Notes under the pieces: model-generated
Seen by the model: the letters and a program-made list of their open reading frames with translations, nothing else
What the model was told of the DNA's origin: nothing
The model's database searches: none
Made by a program: the position numbers and the translations under genes
Source of the DNA: Paenisporosarcina sp. HGH0030
GTDB taxonomy: Bacteria > Bacillota > Bacilli > Bacillales_A > Planococcaceae
Direction of reading: 5' to 3'
Assembly: GCF_000411295.1 (NCBI RefSeq)
Contig: NZ_KE150421.1
Span: 1,097,645 to 1,161,644 of the forward strand
Length of the DNA: 64,000 bases
Shown: piece after piece, positions 1 to 9,455 of the stretch
Layout of the letters: every line of letters begins with the position of its first letter
Numbering within the stretch: position 1 is the stretch's first letter

Positions 1-517
1 GTTGTGCAATTTTTTGCATCGCTTGTGCAATCTCTGCACGACTTCCATAATTCAAAGCAAAGTTCAATATTAGTCCCGTATTATCTTTAGTTGCTTCCAT
101 TGCTTTGCGAACAGCATTATGTGTATGTCGAGGTAATGTTTCACTTTCACCCATCATGACCACACGCACATTTTGTTCGATCAGCTCGGGTAGATAAGTA
201 CCTAAAAACTCTTCGGGTAATCGCATAATAAAATCAACTTCAAGTTTTGGTCGTTTCCAATTCTCAGTCGAAAATGCATATACGGTTAATACGCCTACAC
301 CTAAATCATTGGCAAGTCGAGTAATTTTCCGAACCGTTTTCATACCTTCATGATGACCGGCTACTCGTGGAAGAGCCCGTTTCTTCGCCCATCTCCCATT
401 GCCATCCATAATAATCGCAATGTGTTCAGGTATTTGTTCTTTTTTAGAATGCGAAATACGCTCCGCCAGCGATTGATTTTGTCGTTCGGGTTTTCTCCGA
501 ATGAGTTTATGTAACAT
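1..517 (-). CDS. uppS: Isoprenyl (undecaprenyl) diphosphate synthase, partial
   Basis: Cis-prenyltransferase that builds undecaprenyl diphosphate, the lipid carrier for peptidoglycan precursors. The first 172 codons are visible; the 3' end lies outside the window. After a basic N-terminus comes the family signature IIMDGNGRWAKKR with the catalytic Asp, then VAGHHEGMKTVR and FSTENWKRP, all typical of UppS. The ATG at 515-517 follows a GGAGG Shine-Dalgarno. It is last in the rpsB-tsf-pyrH-frr-uppS order, and a terminator separates it from frr. Confidence 0.96.
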   Translation of the reverse strand, partial: MLHKLIRRKPERQNQSLAERISHSKKEQIPEHIAIIMDGNGRWAKKRALPRVAGHHEGMKTVRKITRLANDLGVGVLTVYAFSTENWKRPKLEVDFIMRLPEEFLGTYLPELIEQNVRVVMMGESETLPRHTHNAVRKAMEATKDNTGLILNFALNYGSRAEIAQAMQKIAQ

Positions 518-599
518 GCTGAATCCTCCACTTTACTCGCTTATCGGAATGTCGTCTTTCCTATCATATCAAAAATCGATGGAATTTACTTCTTTCCCA

Positions 600-634
600 T
601 AAAAAAAGACGTCCTATGAAATAGGAACGTCTTA
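600..634 (-). terminator. Rho-independent terminator after frr
   Basis: A stem AAGACGT(T)CCTAT / ATAGGACGTCTT is followed on the minus strand by eight T residues. It lies between frr and uppS, so uppS probably depends on read-through or its own promoter. Confidence 0.85.
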
Positions 635-655
635 ATCGAAAAAAAGTTCAAAAAC

Positions 656-1213
656 TTAAACTTCCAAAATTTCTTTCTCTTTATCTTTGGCAACTTGGTC
701 AATTTGAACAATATAATCATCAGTTAGTTTTTGAACATTTTCAGAAAATCCGCGCAAATCGTCTTCTGTGATTTCGCTTTTCTTCTCTAATTTTTTCAAT
801 TCATCATTCGCATCACGGCGGATGTTACGAATGCCGACTTTTGCTTCTTCTGCTTCTTTTTTGACTAATTTCACTAAGTCTTTACGACGTTCTTCTGTCA
901 AAGCTGGTATAGCAATACGGATTAATGTACCATCATTTGATGGGGAAATCCCTAAATCTGATTTTTGAATTGCTTTTTCGATGTCACCAAGAGCAGTCTT
1001 GTCATAAGGTTGAATTGTCAGTAAACGTGCTTCAGGTGTCGCGATTCCGGCAATCTGGTTGATTGGCGTCGGTGCACCATAATAATCAACAAAGATTTTA
1101 TCCAATAAAGAAGCACTCGCACGACCCGCACGAATTGTTGAAAGTTCACGACTTAAAGCTTGAATCGCTTTTGTCATTCTTTCTTTTGTTTGATCAATCA
1201 CTTGTTTTGACAT
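656..1213 (-). CDS. frr: Ribosome recycling factor
   Basis: With EF-G, splits the post-termination ribosome. The protein is 185 aa, the usual RRF length, with the conserved RAGRA segment near residue 28 and the C-terminal helical [10 protein letters not shown] region. Its ATG overlaps the pyrH stop by one base (TAATG). Its Shine-Dalgarno (AGGAGG) is formed by the two AGG arginine codons near the pyrH end, so translation is probably coupled. Confidence 0.98.
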   Translation of the reverse strand: MSKQVIDQTKERMTKAIQALSRELSTIRAGRASASLLDKIFVDYYGAPTPINQIAGIATPEARLLTIQPYDKTALGDIEKAIQKSDLGISPSNDGTLIRIAIPALTEERRKDLVKLVKKEAEEAKVGIRNIRRDANDELKKLEKKSEITEDDLRGFSENVQKLTDDYIVQIDQVAKDKEKEILEV

Positions 1214-1938
1214 TACGTATTCCTCCTAACGATCGTACCAATTGTTTCACCTAAAACGGCACGTTTAATATTTCCATTCTCCATAATTGAGAATACTATG
1301 AGAGGGATATCATTGTCCATACATAGTGTTGAAGCAGTCGAATCCATTACTTGCAAGCCTTGTTGAATGACATCGAGGAATGAAAGAGTGTCATACTTAA
1401 TGGCATCGCTATTTGTTTTTGGATCAGCTGAGTAGACGCCATCCACATTGTTTTTGCCCATTAAAATAACATCTGCCTCAATTTCTGCAGCACGCAGCGC
1501 AGCTGTCGTATCAGTAGAGAAGTAAGGATTCCCTGTTCCAGCAGCAAAAATAACGACTCTTTTCTTCTCTAAATGGCGGATTGCTTTTCTACGAATATAA
1601 GGTTCAGCTACTTGACGCATTTCAATTGATGATTGAACGCGTGTTTCAATGCCTGATTTTTCAAGTGAATCTTGCAGTGCTAAAGAATTCATAACAGTAG
1701 CTAACATGCCCATATAGTCCGCAGTTGCACGGTCCATACCCATTTCACTACCTACTTTACCGCGCCAGATATTTCCGCCGCCAACTACAACAGCAACTTC
1801 AACACCTAACTCTACAACTTCTTTCACTTGATCAGCTACGGATTTAATGATTTGAGGAGAAAGTCCAAAACCTTGTTCTCCTGCTAAAGCTTCTCCGCTT
1901 AATTTTAACACGACTCGATTGTATTTAGTCTCGCTCAT
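1213..1938 (-). CDS. pyrH: UMP kinase
   Basis: Phosphorylates UMP to UDP in pyrimidine nucleotide synthesis. It is 241 aa with the amino-acid-kinase fold: KLSGEAL near residue 12, the glycine-rich [11 protein letters not shown] near 50-60, the [13 protein letters not shown] loop, and the [15 protein letters not shown] nucleotide-binding segment. It lies between tsf and frr as in most Bacillales. Confidence 0.98.
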   Translation of the reverse strand: MSETKYNRVVLKLSGEALAGEQGFGLSPQIIKSVADQVKEVVELGVEVAVVVGGGNIWRGKVGSEMGMDRATADYMGMLATVMNSLALQDSLEKSGIETRVQSSIEMRQVAEPYIRRKAIRHLEKKRVVIFAAGTGNPYFSTDTTAALRAAEIEADVILMGKNNVDGVYSADPKTNSDAIKYDTLSFLDVIQQGLQVMDSTASTLCMDNDIPLIVFSIMENGNIKRAVLGETIGTIVRRNT

Positions 1939-2021
1939 GGGTAGCCTCCATTACACTTTTTTCTCGAAAAATAGGGAACACAAAATCGTGCTCCCCGGAG
2001 TAATAATATATTCGTTTAGTA

Positions 2022-2906
2022 TTAACCTTTGTTAACTTGGCTCATAACTTCTTCAGCAAAGTTATCTTGGCGTTTTTCGATTCCTTCACCAACAGCGTAA
2101 CGTACGAATTCAGTAACAGTACCGCCCGTAGATTTCACGAACTCACGAACTTTTTGATCTGAATTTTTAACGAATGATTGGTCAAGCAAACAAACGTCTT
2201 CGAAATATTTACCAAGGCGGCCTTCAACCATTTTAGCTACGATGTTTTCTGGTTTGCCTTCGTTTAGAGCTTGCTCAGTCAAGATTTTACGCTCGCGGTC
2301 AACTTCTTCTTCAGACACTTCGTCACGAGAAATATAAGTTGGGTTTAAAGCTGCAACGTGCATTGCAACATCTTTAGCTGCTTGAGCATCAGTAGATCCT
2401 TCAAGAGTTACAAGTACGCCAATGCGGCCACCCATGTGTAGGTAAGGACCAAAAGCATCGTTGTCTGTTTTTGTGCGAACAACAAAACGACGTAATGTAA
2501 TTTTTTCACCGATTTTTGCAATCGCATTTGAAATGTGATCTGCAACAGTTAAACCGTTAGACATTGTAGAAGCATTTGCTACTTCAACTGTTTCTGGTTT
2601 AGTAGCAAGCAAGTGCTCAGCCAATTCTTTAACTAATGTTTGGAAACCTTCGTTTTTAGCAACGAAATCTGTTTCAGCATTAACTTCAAGAAGAACAGCG
2701 TCATTACCTTGCTCTAAAATGTAAGTAGTACCTTCTGCAGCGATACGATCAGCTTTTTTAGCTGCGCTAGAAAGACCTTTTTCACGTAAAAAGTCTACTG
2801 CTGCATCGATATCTCCGTTTACTTCTACTAACGCTTTTTTACAGTCCATCATACCTGCGCCTGTTTTTTCGCGTAATTCTTTAACCATTTGTGCTGTAAC
2901 TGCCAT
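2022..2906 (-). CDS. tsf: Elongation factor Ts
   Basis: Guanine nucleotide exchange factor for EF-Tu. It is 294 aa. The N-terminal UBA-like domain is followed by the TDFVAKNE motif that contacts EF-Tu. The ATG has a strong AGGAGG site. It is downstream of rpsB, separated by a hairpin that may attenuate transcription. Confidence 0.98.
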   Translation of the reverse strand: MAVTAQMVKELREKTGAGMMDCKKALVEVNGDIDAAVDFLREKGLSSAAKKADRIAAEGTTYILEQGNDAVLLEVNAETDFVAKNEGFQTLVKELAEHLLATKPETVEVANASTMSNGLTVADHISNAIAKIGEKITLRRFVVRTKTDNDAFGPYLHMGGRIGVLVTLEGSTDAQAAKDVAMHVAALNPTYISRDEVSEEEVDRERKILTEQALNEGKPENIVAKMVEGRLGKYFEDVCLLDQSFVKNSDQKVREFVKSTGGTVTEFVRYAVGEGIEKRQDNFAEEVMSQVNKG

Positions 2907-2948
2907 TGTTGTTTCCTCCTATTCAAGTATCAACTCTGTGTTATTTCT

Positions 2949-2986
2949 CAAAAAAAGGTGATAAGGGGTTTAGCCACTTATCACCT
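2949..2986 (-). terminator. rpsB-tsf intercistronic terminator or attenuator
   Basis: A ten-base stem (AGGTGATAAG / CTTATCACCT) with a short loop runs into seven T residues on the minus strand. It is well formed but lies inside the rpsB-tsf operon, so partial termination that sets the S2:EF-Ts ratio is plausible (inference). Confidence 0.75.
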
Positions 2987-3002
2987 GTAACATACGTGGG
3001 GA

Positions 3003-3716
3003 TTACTCAGCAGCTTCAGCTGGAGTTAGATCTTCACCTTGTTTTGACTCAAGTAACGCATCAGCCATTTTACCAGTTAATAATTTAACGGCACGAATAG
3101 CATCGTCGTTTGCAGGAATTACATAGTCGATTTCATCTGGGTCACAGTTTGTATCAACGATTCCAACTAGAGGGATGTTTAATTTAATAGCTTCTGCAAC
3201 AGCAATACGCTCTTTACGAGGGTCTACTACGAACATTACGTCCGGTACACCTTTCATGTCGCGAATACCGCCTAAGAATTTAACAAGACGTTCGTGTTCT
3301 TTTTTAAGTTGAACAACTTCTTTTTTAGGAAGCACAGTGAAAGTACCGTCTTCTTCCATTTTTTCGATCGCTTTCAAACGGTTTACACGTTTTTGGATCG
3401 TACCGAAGTTTGTTAATGTACCACCTAACCAACGTTGGTTAACATAGTACATACCTGAGCGTTCTGCTTCTTCTTTGATAGCTTCTTGTGCTTGTTTTTT
3501 CGTACCAACGAAAAGAACTTTACCACCGTCTGCTCCAACTTGGCGCATGAAGTCATATGCTTCTTCTAACTTCTTAACCGTTTTTTGTAGATCGATGATG
3601 TAGATTCCGTTACGTTCCACAAAAATGTATTTCTTCATTTTCGGGTTCCAACGGCGAGTTTGGTGACCAAAGTGTACACCAGCTTCAAGTAATTGTTTCA
3701 TAGAAATTACTGACAT
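3003..3716 (-). CDS. rpsB: 30S ribosomal protein S2
   Basis: Structural protein of the small subunit. The protein starts [19 protein letters not shown] and is 237 aa, standard for S2. An in-frame ATG 45 bases upstream would add [16 protein letters not shown] reject it because AGGAGG is correctly placed for the ATG at 3714-3716 and family members begin there. Confidence 0.98.
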   Translation of the reverse strand: MSVISMKQLLEAGVHFGHQTRRWNPKMKKYIFVERNGIYIIDLQKTVKKLEEAYDFMRQVGADGGKVLFVGTKKQAQEAIKEEAERSGMYYVNQRWLGGTLTNFGTIQKRVNRLKAIEKMEEDGTFTVLPKKEVVQLKKEHERLVKFLGGIRDMKGVPDVMFVVDPRKERIAVAEAIKLNIPLVGIVDTNCDPDEIDYVIPANDDAIRAVKLLTGKMADALLESKQGEDLTPAEAAE

Positions 3717-3774
3717 GTTTTGTTTCCTCCTGATATGGTTTTTTTCCTCCGCATTCTTCAACTAGAGCTCAAGA

Positions 3775-3865
3775 CCTTAACTTTGTTAAGGACCACTTGT
3801 CACTATCCAAATGCGTGTGTGATAACACCATTTGATAATATACCATATCTAGACTAACCTCGCAA
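3775..3865 (-). promoter_or_regulatory. rpsB promoter and leader
   Basis: A sigma-A promoter reads TTGCGA (3860-3865), 17 bp, TATATT (3837-3842) on the minus strand. The leader to the start at 3716 is over 100 nt and contains a perfect hairpin CCTTAAC-aaa-GTTAAGG (3775-3791), a possible site for autogenous control by S2 (inference). Confidence 0.75.
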
Positions 3866-3962
3866 GTGTTTCTAACAAAAATCTACAAACAATAATAGTT
3901 CGGCTTACTAATCGCAGTTTTTTTGAATACAGTTAGAGTCTGACGTAGGCTCGATTTTATCG

Positions 3963-4047
3963 TTTTCCAACTAAGGTTGCTATTTTCCCAATTAAACTTT
4001 CATATTTTCCATCTAAGCCTTCAATTATTCCAACTAAACTTCTACTC
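3963..4047. repeat. Degenerate ~21-bp tandem repeat between codY and rpsB
   Basis: About four imperfect copies of TTTTCCAACTAA plus 8-9 variable bases start near 3963, 3983, 4005 and 4025. They occupy most of the non-genic stretch where B. subtilis carries its fla/che operon. There is no coding potential; origin unknown. Confidence 0.6.
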
Positions 4048-4065
4048 ACCTTTAAAGCTAGAAAA

Positions 4066-4098
4066 AACGACCACAAAGGCTGAGCCTTTGTGGTCGTT
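4066..4098 (-). terminator. codY terminator
   Basis: A perfect 15-bp stem (AACGACCACAAAGGC and its complement) with a 3-base loop leads into a T-run on the minus strand, 10 bp after the codY stop. It insulates codY from rpsB. Confidence 0.92.
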
Positions 4099-4107
4099 TG
4101 GTTTTAC

Positions 4108-4887
4108 TTATTTTAATTTTAATTGAGCTAATTCGTTCAAGAATTTATCGTTCAATACTTTGATGTATGTTCCTTTCATTCCTAAAGAACGAGATTCGAT
4201 AACACCAGCACTTTCCAATTTACGTAAAGCATTAACGATTACAGAACGAGTAATACCGACGCGGTCAGCAATTTTTGATGCTACAAGCAAACCTTCATTT
4301 CCGTCAAGTTCTTCGAAAATATGTTCAATAGCTTCTAATTCACTGTATGACAAAGAGTTAATCGCCATTTGTACGACTGCTTTGCTGCGAGCTTCTACTT
4401 CAATTTGTTCTGATTTTTCACGTAGGATTTCCATCCCAACAACAGTTGCACCGTATTCACCAAGAATTAAATCATCATCATGGAATTCAGCTTTCAAACG
4501 TCCAAGAATTAATGTTCCAAGACGTTCCCCACCACCGATGATTGGAACGATTGTAGTTAAACCTTCTTTGAATAACTCACGATTCTCAACAGGGAAAACT
4601 GTATGTTCGCTGTACACATCCAAGTTAGAAGATGTTTCATTTACGTTAAAAAGGTTTTTCGTATATTCTTCAGGGAATTGACGCTCTTCCATCATTTTGA
4701 TCATGCGCTCGTTCTCAATTTGTTGATTGATGTCGAATCCTAGGAGCTTTCCTTTACGGCTAACGATAAACACGTTACATTCGATTACATTGCTAAGAGT
4801 TGTTGCCATTTCTTTAAAGTTTACTGGCTTCCCAGCAGACGCTTGAAGCATCGAGTTAATTTTTCTTGTTTTTCCTAATAAATTCAT
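4108..4887 (-). CDS. codY: GTP- and branched-chain-amino-acid-sensing regulator CodY
   Basis: Global repressor of nutrient-limitation genes in Firmicutes; DNA binding is stimulated by isoleucine/valine and GTP. At 259 aa it is full length. The N-terminal GAF domain covers about residues 1-155. The C-terminal winged helix includes [21 protein letters not shown] at about 203-223, the conserved recognition segment. It is the last gene of the xerC-hslV-hslU-codY order. Confidence 0.98.
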   Translation of the reverse strand: MNLLGKTRKINSMLQASAGKPVNFKEMATTLSNVIECNVFIVSRKGKLLGFDINQQIENERMIKMMEERQFPEEYTKNLFNVNETSSNLDVYSEHTVFPVENRELFKEGLTTIVPIIGGGERLGTLILGRLKAEFHDDDLILGEYGATVVGMEILREKSEQIEVEARSKAVVQMAINSLSYSELEAIEHIFEELDGNEGLLVASKIADRVGITRSVIVNALRKLESAGVIESRSLGMKGTYIKVLNDKFLNELAQLKLK

Positions 4888-4924
4888 TAATGTGGCCTCC
4901 TATATTGGGTACTGCTATTTATTA

Positions 4925-4939
4925 AATATTCTAAAGGTT
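4925..4939 (-). promoter_or_regulatory. Possible CodY box upstream of codY
   Basis: On the minus strand AACCTTTAGAATATT matches the CodY consensus AATTTTCWGAAAATT at 11 of 15 positions, in the short hslU-codY gap. codY autoregulation is known in other Firmicutes, but four mismatches make this a weak candidate. Confidence 0.3.
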
Positions 4940-4971
4940 TTTAATTGTTTTGGGAATAGATATAACTTACA

Positions 4972-6366
4972 TTACAAAATAAATTGTGACAAATCTTTGT
5001 TTTTTACGATATTTCCAAGTTTTTGGTCGACATATGCAGGAGTTATGTCGATATGCGCGGGAGCAATGTCAGAAGCCTCATAAGAAAGCTCTTCAAGTAA
5101 CTTCTCCAAAATCGTATGCAATCGACGTGCACCTATATTATCGGACTCTTGATTCACTTCTGTTGCAATTTCAGCAATTCGCTCAATTGCACTGTCAGTA
5201 AATTCAAGCGTTACCCCTTCAGTTTCCAGCAAAGATTTGTACTGGCGTATCAATGAATGATCTGGTTCTTTCAAAATACGAACAAAATCATCTTTTGATA
5301 ATTTTTCAAGTTCCACACGGACGGGGAAGCGTCCTTGTAGTTCCGGTATTAAATCCGAAGGCTTTGCTGTGTGAAATGCTCCAGCAGCTACGAAAAGCAT
5401 GTAGTCAGTTTTGACTGCACCATACTTCGTCTGAACGGTCGATCCTTCTACAATCGGTAATATATCACGTTGTACACCTTCACGCGAAACATCCGCAGAT
5501 GAACCGTTGCCCCCCTTGCTCGCAATCTTATCGATTTCATCAATAAAAATGATTCCCGTTTGCTCGGCACGTTCGATGGATTTTTGAGCTACTTCCTCTG
5601 AGTCGATAAGCTTGTGAGCTTCTTCTAGAGTTAAGACTCGTCGTGCATCTTTCACTTGCAAGCGGCGCTTTTTCTTTTTCTTCGGCATCAGGTTAGATAA
5701 TGCATCTTGCATATTCTGCCCCATACTTTCCATCCCAGAGCCTTGGAAGGCATCAAACATGGAAGGAGCCTGTTCTGTAACTTCTACGTTTACCCATTCA
5801 TCTTCCAATTTCCCGTCTCTTAAGTCTTCGGCAATTTGGGAGCGTTTTAAACGAATGTCTGTATCGTCATTTGCAGGTTCTTCCTGTTCTGCTTTTTGAC
5901 CAAATAACATTTCAAATGGATTTTGCGTATTATGTTTCTTTTTCAAGGATGGTACGAGAAGACGGACGATGGCATCATTCGCCAATCGCTCAGCTTGTGC
6001 TTTTACGCCTTCAGTCATTTCTTCTTTGACTATACGTACAGCCGCTTCTGTTAAATCACGAACCATTGATTCCACGTCACGGCCAACATAGCCAACTTCT
6101 GTAAACTTGGTGGCTTCTACTTTGATAAACGGTGCGTTCGTAAGTTTAGCTATTCTTCTCGCAATTTCCGTTTTACCGACACCAGTAGGACCAATCATCA
6201 GTATATTTTTCGGTATAACTTCATTTTTCATCTCATCAGACAACAAACTTCTACGATAGCGATTTCGCAACGCTACAGCTACTGATTTTTTAGCTTCTTT
6301 TTGTCCGACAATAAAACGGTCTAAGTGCTCGGTTATTTGTTTTGGTGTTAACTGTTGTTTAATCAT
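4972..6366 (-). CDS. hslU: HslUV protease ATPase subunit
   Basis: AAA+ unfoldase that feeds substrates to HslV. It is 464 aa: Walker [10 protein letters not shown] near residue 60, the GYVGRDVES pore loop near 90, the variable I-domain in the middle (EEPANDDTD region), and Walker [12 protein letters not shown] near 275. The C-terminal tail SQFIL is the HslV-docking type. It overlaps hslV by four bases. Confidence 0.98.
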   Translation of the reverse strand: MIKQQLTPKQITEHLDRFIVGQKEAKKSVAVALRNRYRRSLLSDEMKNEVIPKNILMIGPTGVGKTEIARRIAKLTNAPFIKVEATKFTEVGYVGRDVESMVRDLTEAAVRIVKEEMTEGVKAQAERLANDAIVRLLVPSLKKKHNTQNPFEMLFGQKAEQEEPANDDTDIRLKRSQIAEDLRDGKLEDEWVNVEVTEQAPSMFDAFQGSGMESMGQNMQDALSNLMPKKKKKRRLQVKDARRVLTLEEAHKLIDSEEVAQKSIERAEQTGIIFIDEIDKIASKGGNGSSADVSREGVQRDILPIVEGSTVQTKYGAVKTDYMLFVAAGAFHTAKPSDLIPELQGRFPVRVELEKLSKDDFVRILKEPDHSLIRQYKSLLETEGVTLEFTDSAIERIAEIATEVNQESDNIGARRLHTILEKLLEELSYEASDIAPAHIDITPAYVDQKLGNIVKNKDLSQFIL

Positions 6367-6911
6367 TCACTTAACGCCTCCACAATAATTTGATGATTGG
6401 TAAATACACAAATATCAGCTGCAGTTGTAAGTGCTGCTTTGGCAATTTCGGTGGCATTCAATGTTTCACCAGCATATTGTTTCAGTGCACGTCCTGCTGC
6501 CAATGCAAAATTCCCACCAGAACCGATTGCTAAAATGCCATCATCGGGTTCAATTACTTCACCAGTACCTGAAACCAATAAAAGTGTTTCTTTATTCATC
6601 ACGAGCAACATCGCTTCAAGTCTTCGTAACATTTTGTCGCCTCTCCATTGTTGGGCAAGTTCGACTGCAGCTCTTTGTAAGTTGCCATCGTATTCCATCA
6701 ATTTCGCTTCAAACATTTCAAATAACGTAAAAGCGTCTGCCACTGATCCAGCAAAACCTGCAAGCACTCGACCGTTGTATAAGCGTCTTACTTTTTTTGC
6801 TGTATGCTTCATGACAACTTGATTTCCTAAAGTAACTTGACCATCGCCAGACATTGCAGATTTTCCTTTATGCTGAATCGCAAAAATCGTGGTTGCATGT
6901 ATTTCTCCCAT
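6363..6911 (-). CDS. hslV: HslUV protease peptidase subunit
   Basis: Threonine-type proteasome-like peptidase (CodW/ClpQ). I choose the ATG at 6909-6911 ([13 protein letters not shown]), with AGAGGTGA five to eight bases before it. An in-frame GTG at 6920 lies inside that ribosome-binding site. The core [20 protein letters not shown] and AIGSGGNFA motifs are intact. Odd point: the Thr-Thr pair homologous to the E. coli N-terminal nucleophile is preceded by GEIHA, and residue 2 is Gly, not the Ser reported for B. subtilis CodW. Confidence 0.96.
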   Translation of the reverse strand: MGEIHATTIFAIQHKGKSAMSGDGQVTLGNQVVMKHTAKKVRRLYNGRVLAGFAGSVADAFTLFEMFEAKLMEYDGNLQRAAVELAQQWRGDKMLRRLEAMLLVMNKETLLLVSGTGEVIEPDDGILAIGSGGNFALAAGRALKQYAGETLNATEIAKAALTTAADICVFTNHQIIVEALSE

Positions 6912-6942
6912 GAAGTTCACCTCTCGTTTAGCTCATCCTTCA

Positions 6943-7836
6943 TTATGCTCTAGGATGTGCATTCATATAAGTTCTTCGCAAATGTTCTTTCGTTACGTGT
7001 GTATAAACTTGTGTCGAAGACAAATGACTATGCCCAAGTAATTCTTGGACAGTACGCAAGTCGGCTCCATTGTTCAGTAAATGTGTTGCAAATGTATGCC
7101 GCAACATATGCGGATAGATTTTAGTATGCAATGCTGCTTTTTCCACTAAGTCGCTCAGTATATATCTAACACCACGCGGAGTCAAAGGCTGACCACGCAT
7201 ATTTGTAAATACAAAATTGTGTTTAGCTTGTTTCATTAATTTAGGACGCGCTTCGTCCATATAGAGTTCCAACGCATCTTGAGCAAACTGACCAAACGGT
7301 ACATATCTCTCTTTTCTGCCTTTACCCATTACTCTCATGATGCCGAGACGCTTATCAATATCGCGTTCTTCCAAAGATGTTAACTCGCTTACCCGAATTC
7401 CGGTTGCATACAACATTTCAAGGATTGCCCGATTACGAAGCACCATGGGTTCTTCGCCTTCAGTTGCCTGGAATAGTTGTTGTAACTCTTCTTCATAAAA
7501 AAAATGAGGAAGTCGTTCCTCTTTTTTGGGATGATATAACGAGCGAAATGCATCTTCTTTTAAACCGAATTCCCGGTTGCCAAACTTGAAGAAAGAACGG
7601 ATCGCAGATATTTTTCTGGAAATCGAAGTACGTGAAAGTGATTCATCGTACAGTTTTGTCACATACAGTCTAGCGTGAATATATTCGACATCATGTAAGC
7701 TTGTAATACCTTCTGATTGTAAAAAATCAAAAAAGTACAGTAAGTCTGATTCGTATTCTCGAACAGTGTGTTCTGAATAGTTCTTTTCAAGCTGGATATA
7801 GCTTTTAAATTGAGACAAAGCTTCTAACGGAGTCAT
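6943..7836 (-). CDS. xerC: Tyrosine recombinase XerC
   Basis: Resolves chromosome dimers at dif with XerD. The chosen ATG (7834-7836) follows GGAGGTG; a 27-residue in-frame extension lacks such a site. Catalytic residues are visible: Arg in YATGIRVSEL, Lys in MGKGRKERY, HMLRH, and LGHSHLSSTQVYTHV with the nucleophilic Tyr. First gene of xerC-hslV-hslU-codY. Confidence 0.97.
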   Translation of the reverse strand: MTPLEALSQFKSYIQLEKNYSEHTVREYESDLLYFFDFLQSEGITSLHDVEYIHARLYVTKLYDESLSRTSISRKISAIRSFFKFGNREFGLKEDAFRSLYHPKKEERLPHFFYEEELQQLFQATEGEEPMVLRNRAILEMLYATGIRVSELTSLEERDIDKRLGIMRVMGKGRKERYVPFGQFAQDALELYMDEARPKLMKQAKHNFVFTNMRGQPLTPRGVRYILSDLVEKAALHTKIYPHMLRHTFATHLLNNGADLRTVQELLGHSHLSSTQVYTHVTKEHLRRTYMNAHPRA

Positions 7837-7861
7837 AGGTGTCTGCACCTCCAAATAGTTA

Positions 7862-7880
7862 AAGCGCCAGGAACCGTCCC
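7862..7880. repeat. REP-like fragment
   Basis: AGCGCCAGGAACCGTCCCG resembles the short GGGACGGTTCCTG-type intergenic repeats seen in many Bacillales genomes. It lies in the xerC leader, in a patch richer in G+C than its surroundings. Recognition is from memory of the motif only. Confidence 0.3.
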
Positions 7881-7928
7881 GTCTTGAAACAGCCGGAGCA
7901 GCTGGATGGCAAAACACGTGAAAAATGA

Positions 7929-7956
7929 ATTGTATACGAATTTATAAATATGACAA
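7929..7956 (-). promoter_or_regulatory. xerC operon promoter
   Basis: TTGTCA (7951-7956), 16 bp, TACAAT (7929-7934) on the minus strand, immediately after the trmFO terminator. It would drive xerC-hslV-hslU-codY. Confidence 0.7.
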
Positions 7957-7960
7957 AGTA

Positions 7961-7997
7961 AAAAGCCTCTAAATTATAACAATAATTAGAGGCTTTC
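7961..7997 (-). terminator. trmFO terminator
   Basis: The stem AAAGCCTCTAA / TTAGAGGCTTT, extended by A-T pairs, is followed by TTTTTAC on the minus strand just after the trmFO stop. Confidence 0.88.
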
Positions 7998-8002
7998 AGC
8001 AA

Positions 8003-9310
8003 TTAAATCGAATATGAATTCATAAAATTTTGAATTGTGCCGAGTGCACGTTCAGCTTGCTTCTCTCCACGCTTTTCTTTCGTTTTGTACCGTTGCGGCA
8101 AAGCAGGGAATAAACCAAAGTTGACGTTCATCGGTTGGAAGTTTTTCGGATCAGCTTCTGTAATATAGCGAGCCATACTGCCTAGTGCGGTAGCTTCAGG
8201 GAACACAAGCAATTCTTCCCCCAAAGCTAATCTTGCAGCGTTTATCCCTGCTATCAAGCCACTTCCGGCTGATTCAACATATCCTTCAACACCTGTCATT
8301 TGTCCCGCAAAGAACAATTGATCATTTGTCTTTAGTTGATATGTAGGTTTCAAAACTCTTGGTGAATTGATGAACGTATTACGGTGCATCACTCCGTAGC
8401 GGACGATTTCCACATCTTCCAAACCTGGAATTAACTGCAAAACTTGTTTTTGTGGACCCCATTTTAAATGTGTCTGAAATCCGACAATGTTGTACAAAGT
8501 GCCTGCTGCATCATCTTGTCTCAACTGTACAACGGCAAAAGGAACCTTACCAGTTTTCGGATCTTCCAGTCCAACTGGCTTCATTGGACCGAATAATAAA
8601 GTCTTTTTCCCACGTTCAGCCATCACTTCGAACGGCATACAACCTTCGAAATAAATTTCTTTTTCGAATTCTTTCAAAGGCACTACTTCAGCAGAAATCA
8701 GAGCTTCATAAAAACGGTCAAACTCTTCTTCCGTCATCGGACAATTGATGTATGCTGCTTCCCCTTTATCATAACGGGATTTCACATAAACCTTGTCCAT
8801 GTTAATACTGTCTTTTTCAACTATTGGGGCAGCTGCATCATAAAAGTATAAATAATCCTGACCAGTCAGTTGTTGTATCTTTTCAGCCAAAGCCTGAGAA
8901 GTTAATGGTCCTGTAGCAATAATGGTAATGCCTTCAGGAATTTCAGTTACTTCCTCATTGATGACTTCAACAAGAGGATGATTTTTCACTTTTTCTGTTA
9001 CATACCCCGCAAATTCATGACGATCTACCGCAAGAGCGCCGCCCGCAGGGACAGCACATTGATCTGCAGCACCCATTATAACGGAGTCCAGCATTCTCAT
9101 TTCTTCTTTAATGACGCCGACAGCATTAGTTAATGTGTTCGCACGTAAAGAATTTGAACATACTAACTCTGCGAATTTATCCGTGTGATGAGCAGCTGTT
9201 TGTTTAACCGGGCGCATTTCGTACAATCGAACCCGTACACCTCTTTTGGCGATTTGCCACGCAGCTTCACTTCCTGCAAGACCTGCTCCAATTACATTGA
9301 CGATTGTCAA
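8003..9310 (-). CDS. trmFO: tRNA uridine-54 C5-methyltransferase (folate/FAD)
   Basis: Makes ribothymidine-54 in tRNA using methylenetetrahydrofolate and FADH2. It is 435 aa with the FAD-binding [14 protein letters not shown] at residues 6-19, the [11 protein letters not shown] segment, and the C-terminal [20 protein letters not shown]. The start is TTG at 9308-9310: no ATG is available, an in-frame TAG lies just upstream, and a weak GTAGGA precedes it. Confidence 0.97.
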   Translation of the reverse strand: MTIVNVIGAGLAGSEAAWQIAKRGVRVRLYEMRPVKQTAAHHTDKFAELVCSNSLRANTLTNAVGVIKEEMRMLDSVIMGAADQCAVPAGGALAVDRHEFAGYVTEKVKNHPLVEVINEEVTEIPEGITIIATGPLTSQALAEKIQQLTGQDYLYFYDAAAPIVEKDSINMDKVYVKSRYDKGEAAYINCPMTEEEFDRFYEALISAEVVPLKEFEKEIYFEGCMPFEVMAERGKKTLLFGPMKPVGLEDPKTGKVPFAVVQLRQDDAAGTLYNIVGFQTHLKWGPQKQVLQLIPGLEDVEIVRYGVMHRNTFINSPRVLKPTYQLKTNDQLFFAGQMTGVEGYVESAGSGLIAGINAARLALGEELLVFPEATALGSMARYITEADPKNFQPMNVNFGLFPALPQRYKTKEKRGEKQAERALGTIQNFMNSYSI

Positions 9311-9400
9311 TTCCTACACCAACCTTTTCTATACAATCTGAGAAAAATAGAAACTTTCACAGATTTTTATTTCTTTTTTTCTATGTACAGCTCCAAACAT

Positions 9401-9435
9401 CAGTCCAGTTAGCCCACTAAGGACCAACTGGACTG
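9401..9435 (-). other. 15-bp hairpin between topA and trmFO
   Basis: As minus-strand RNA this folds CAGUCCAGUUGGUCC / GGGCUAACUGGACUG around a 5-nt loop, using two G-U pairs that would be A-C mismatches on the plus strand. There is no U-tract, so it looks like a transcript processing or stability element rather than a terminator. Confidence 0.6.
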
Positions 9436-9455
9436 ACACTTGTTGCTTATCTTTT

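Noticed and set aside
3003-3761. Longer rpsB start giving [15 protein letters not shown]
   Set aside because: The internal ATG has a better-spaced AGGAGG and matches the family N-terminus.
3963-4047. Tandem repeat as a CRISPR array
   Set aside because: Units are about 21 bp, degenerate, with no distinct spacers and no cas genes.
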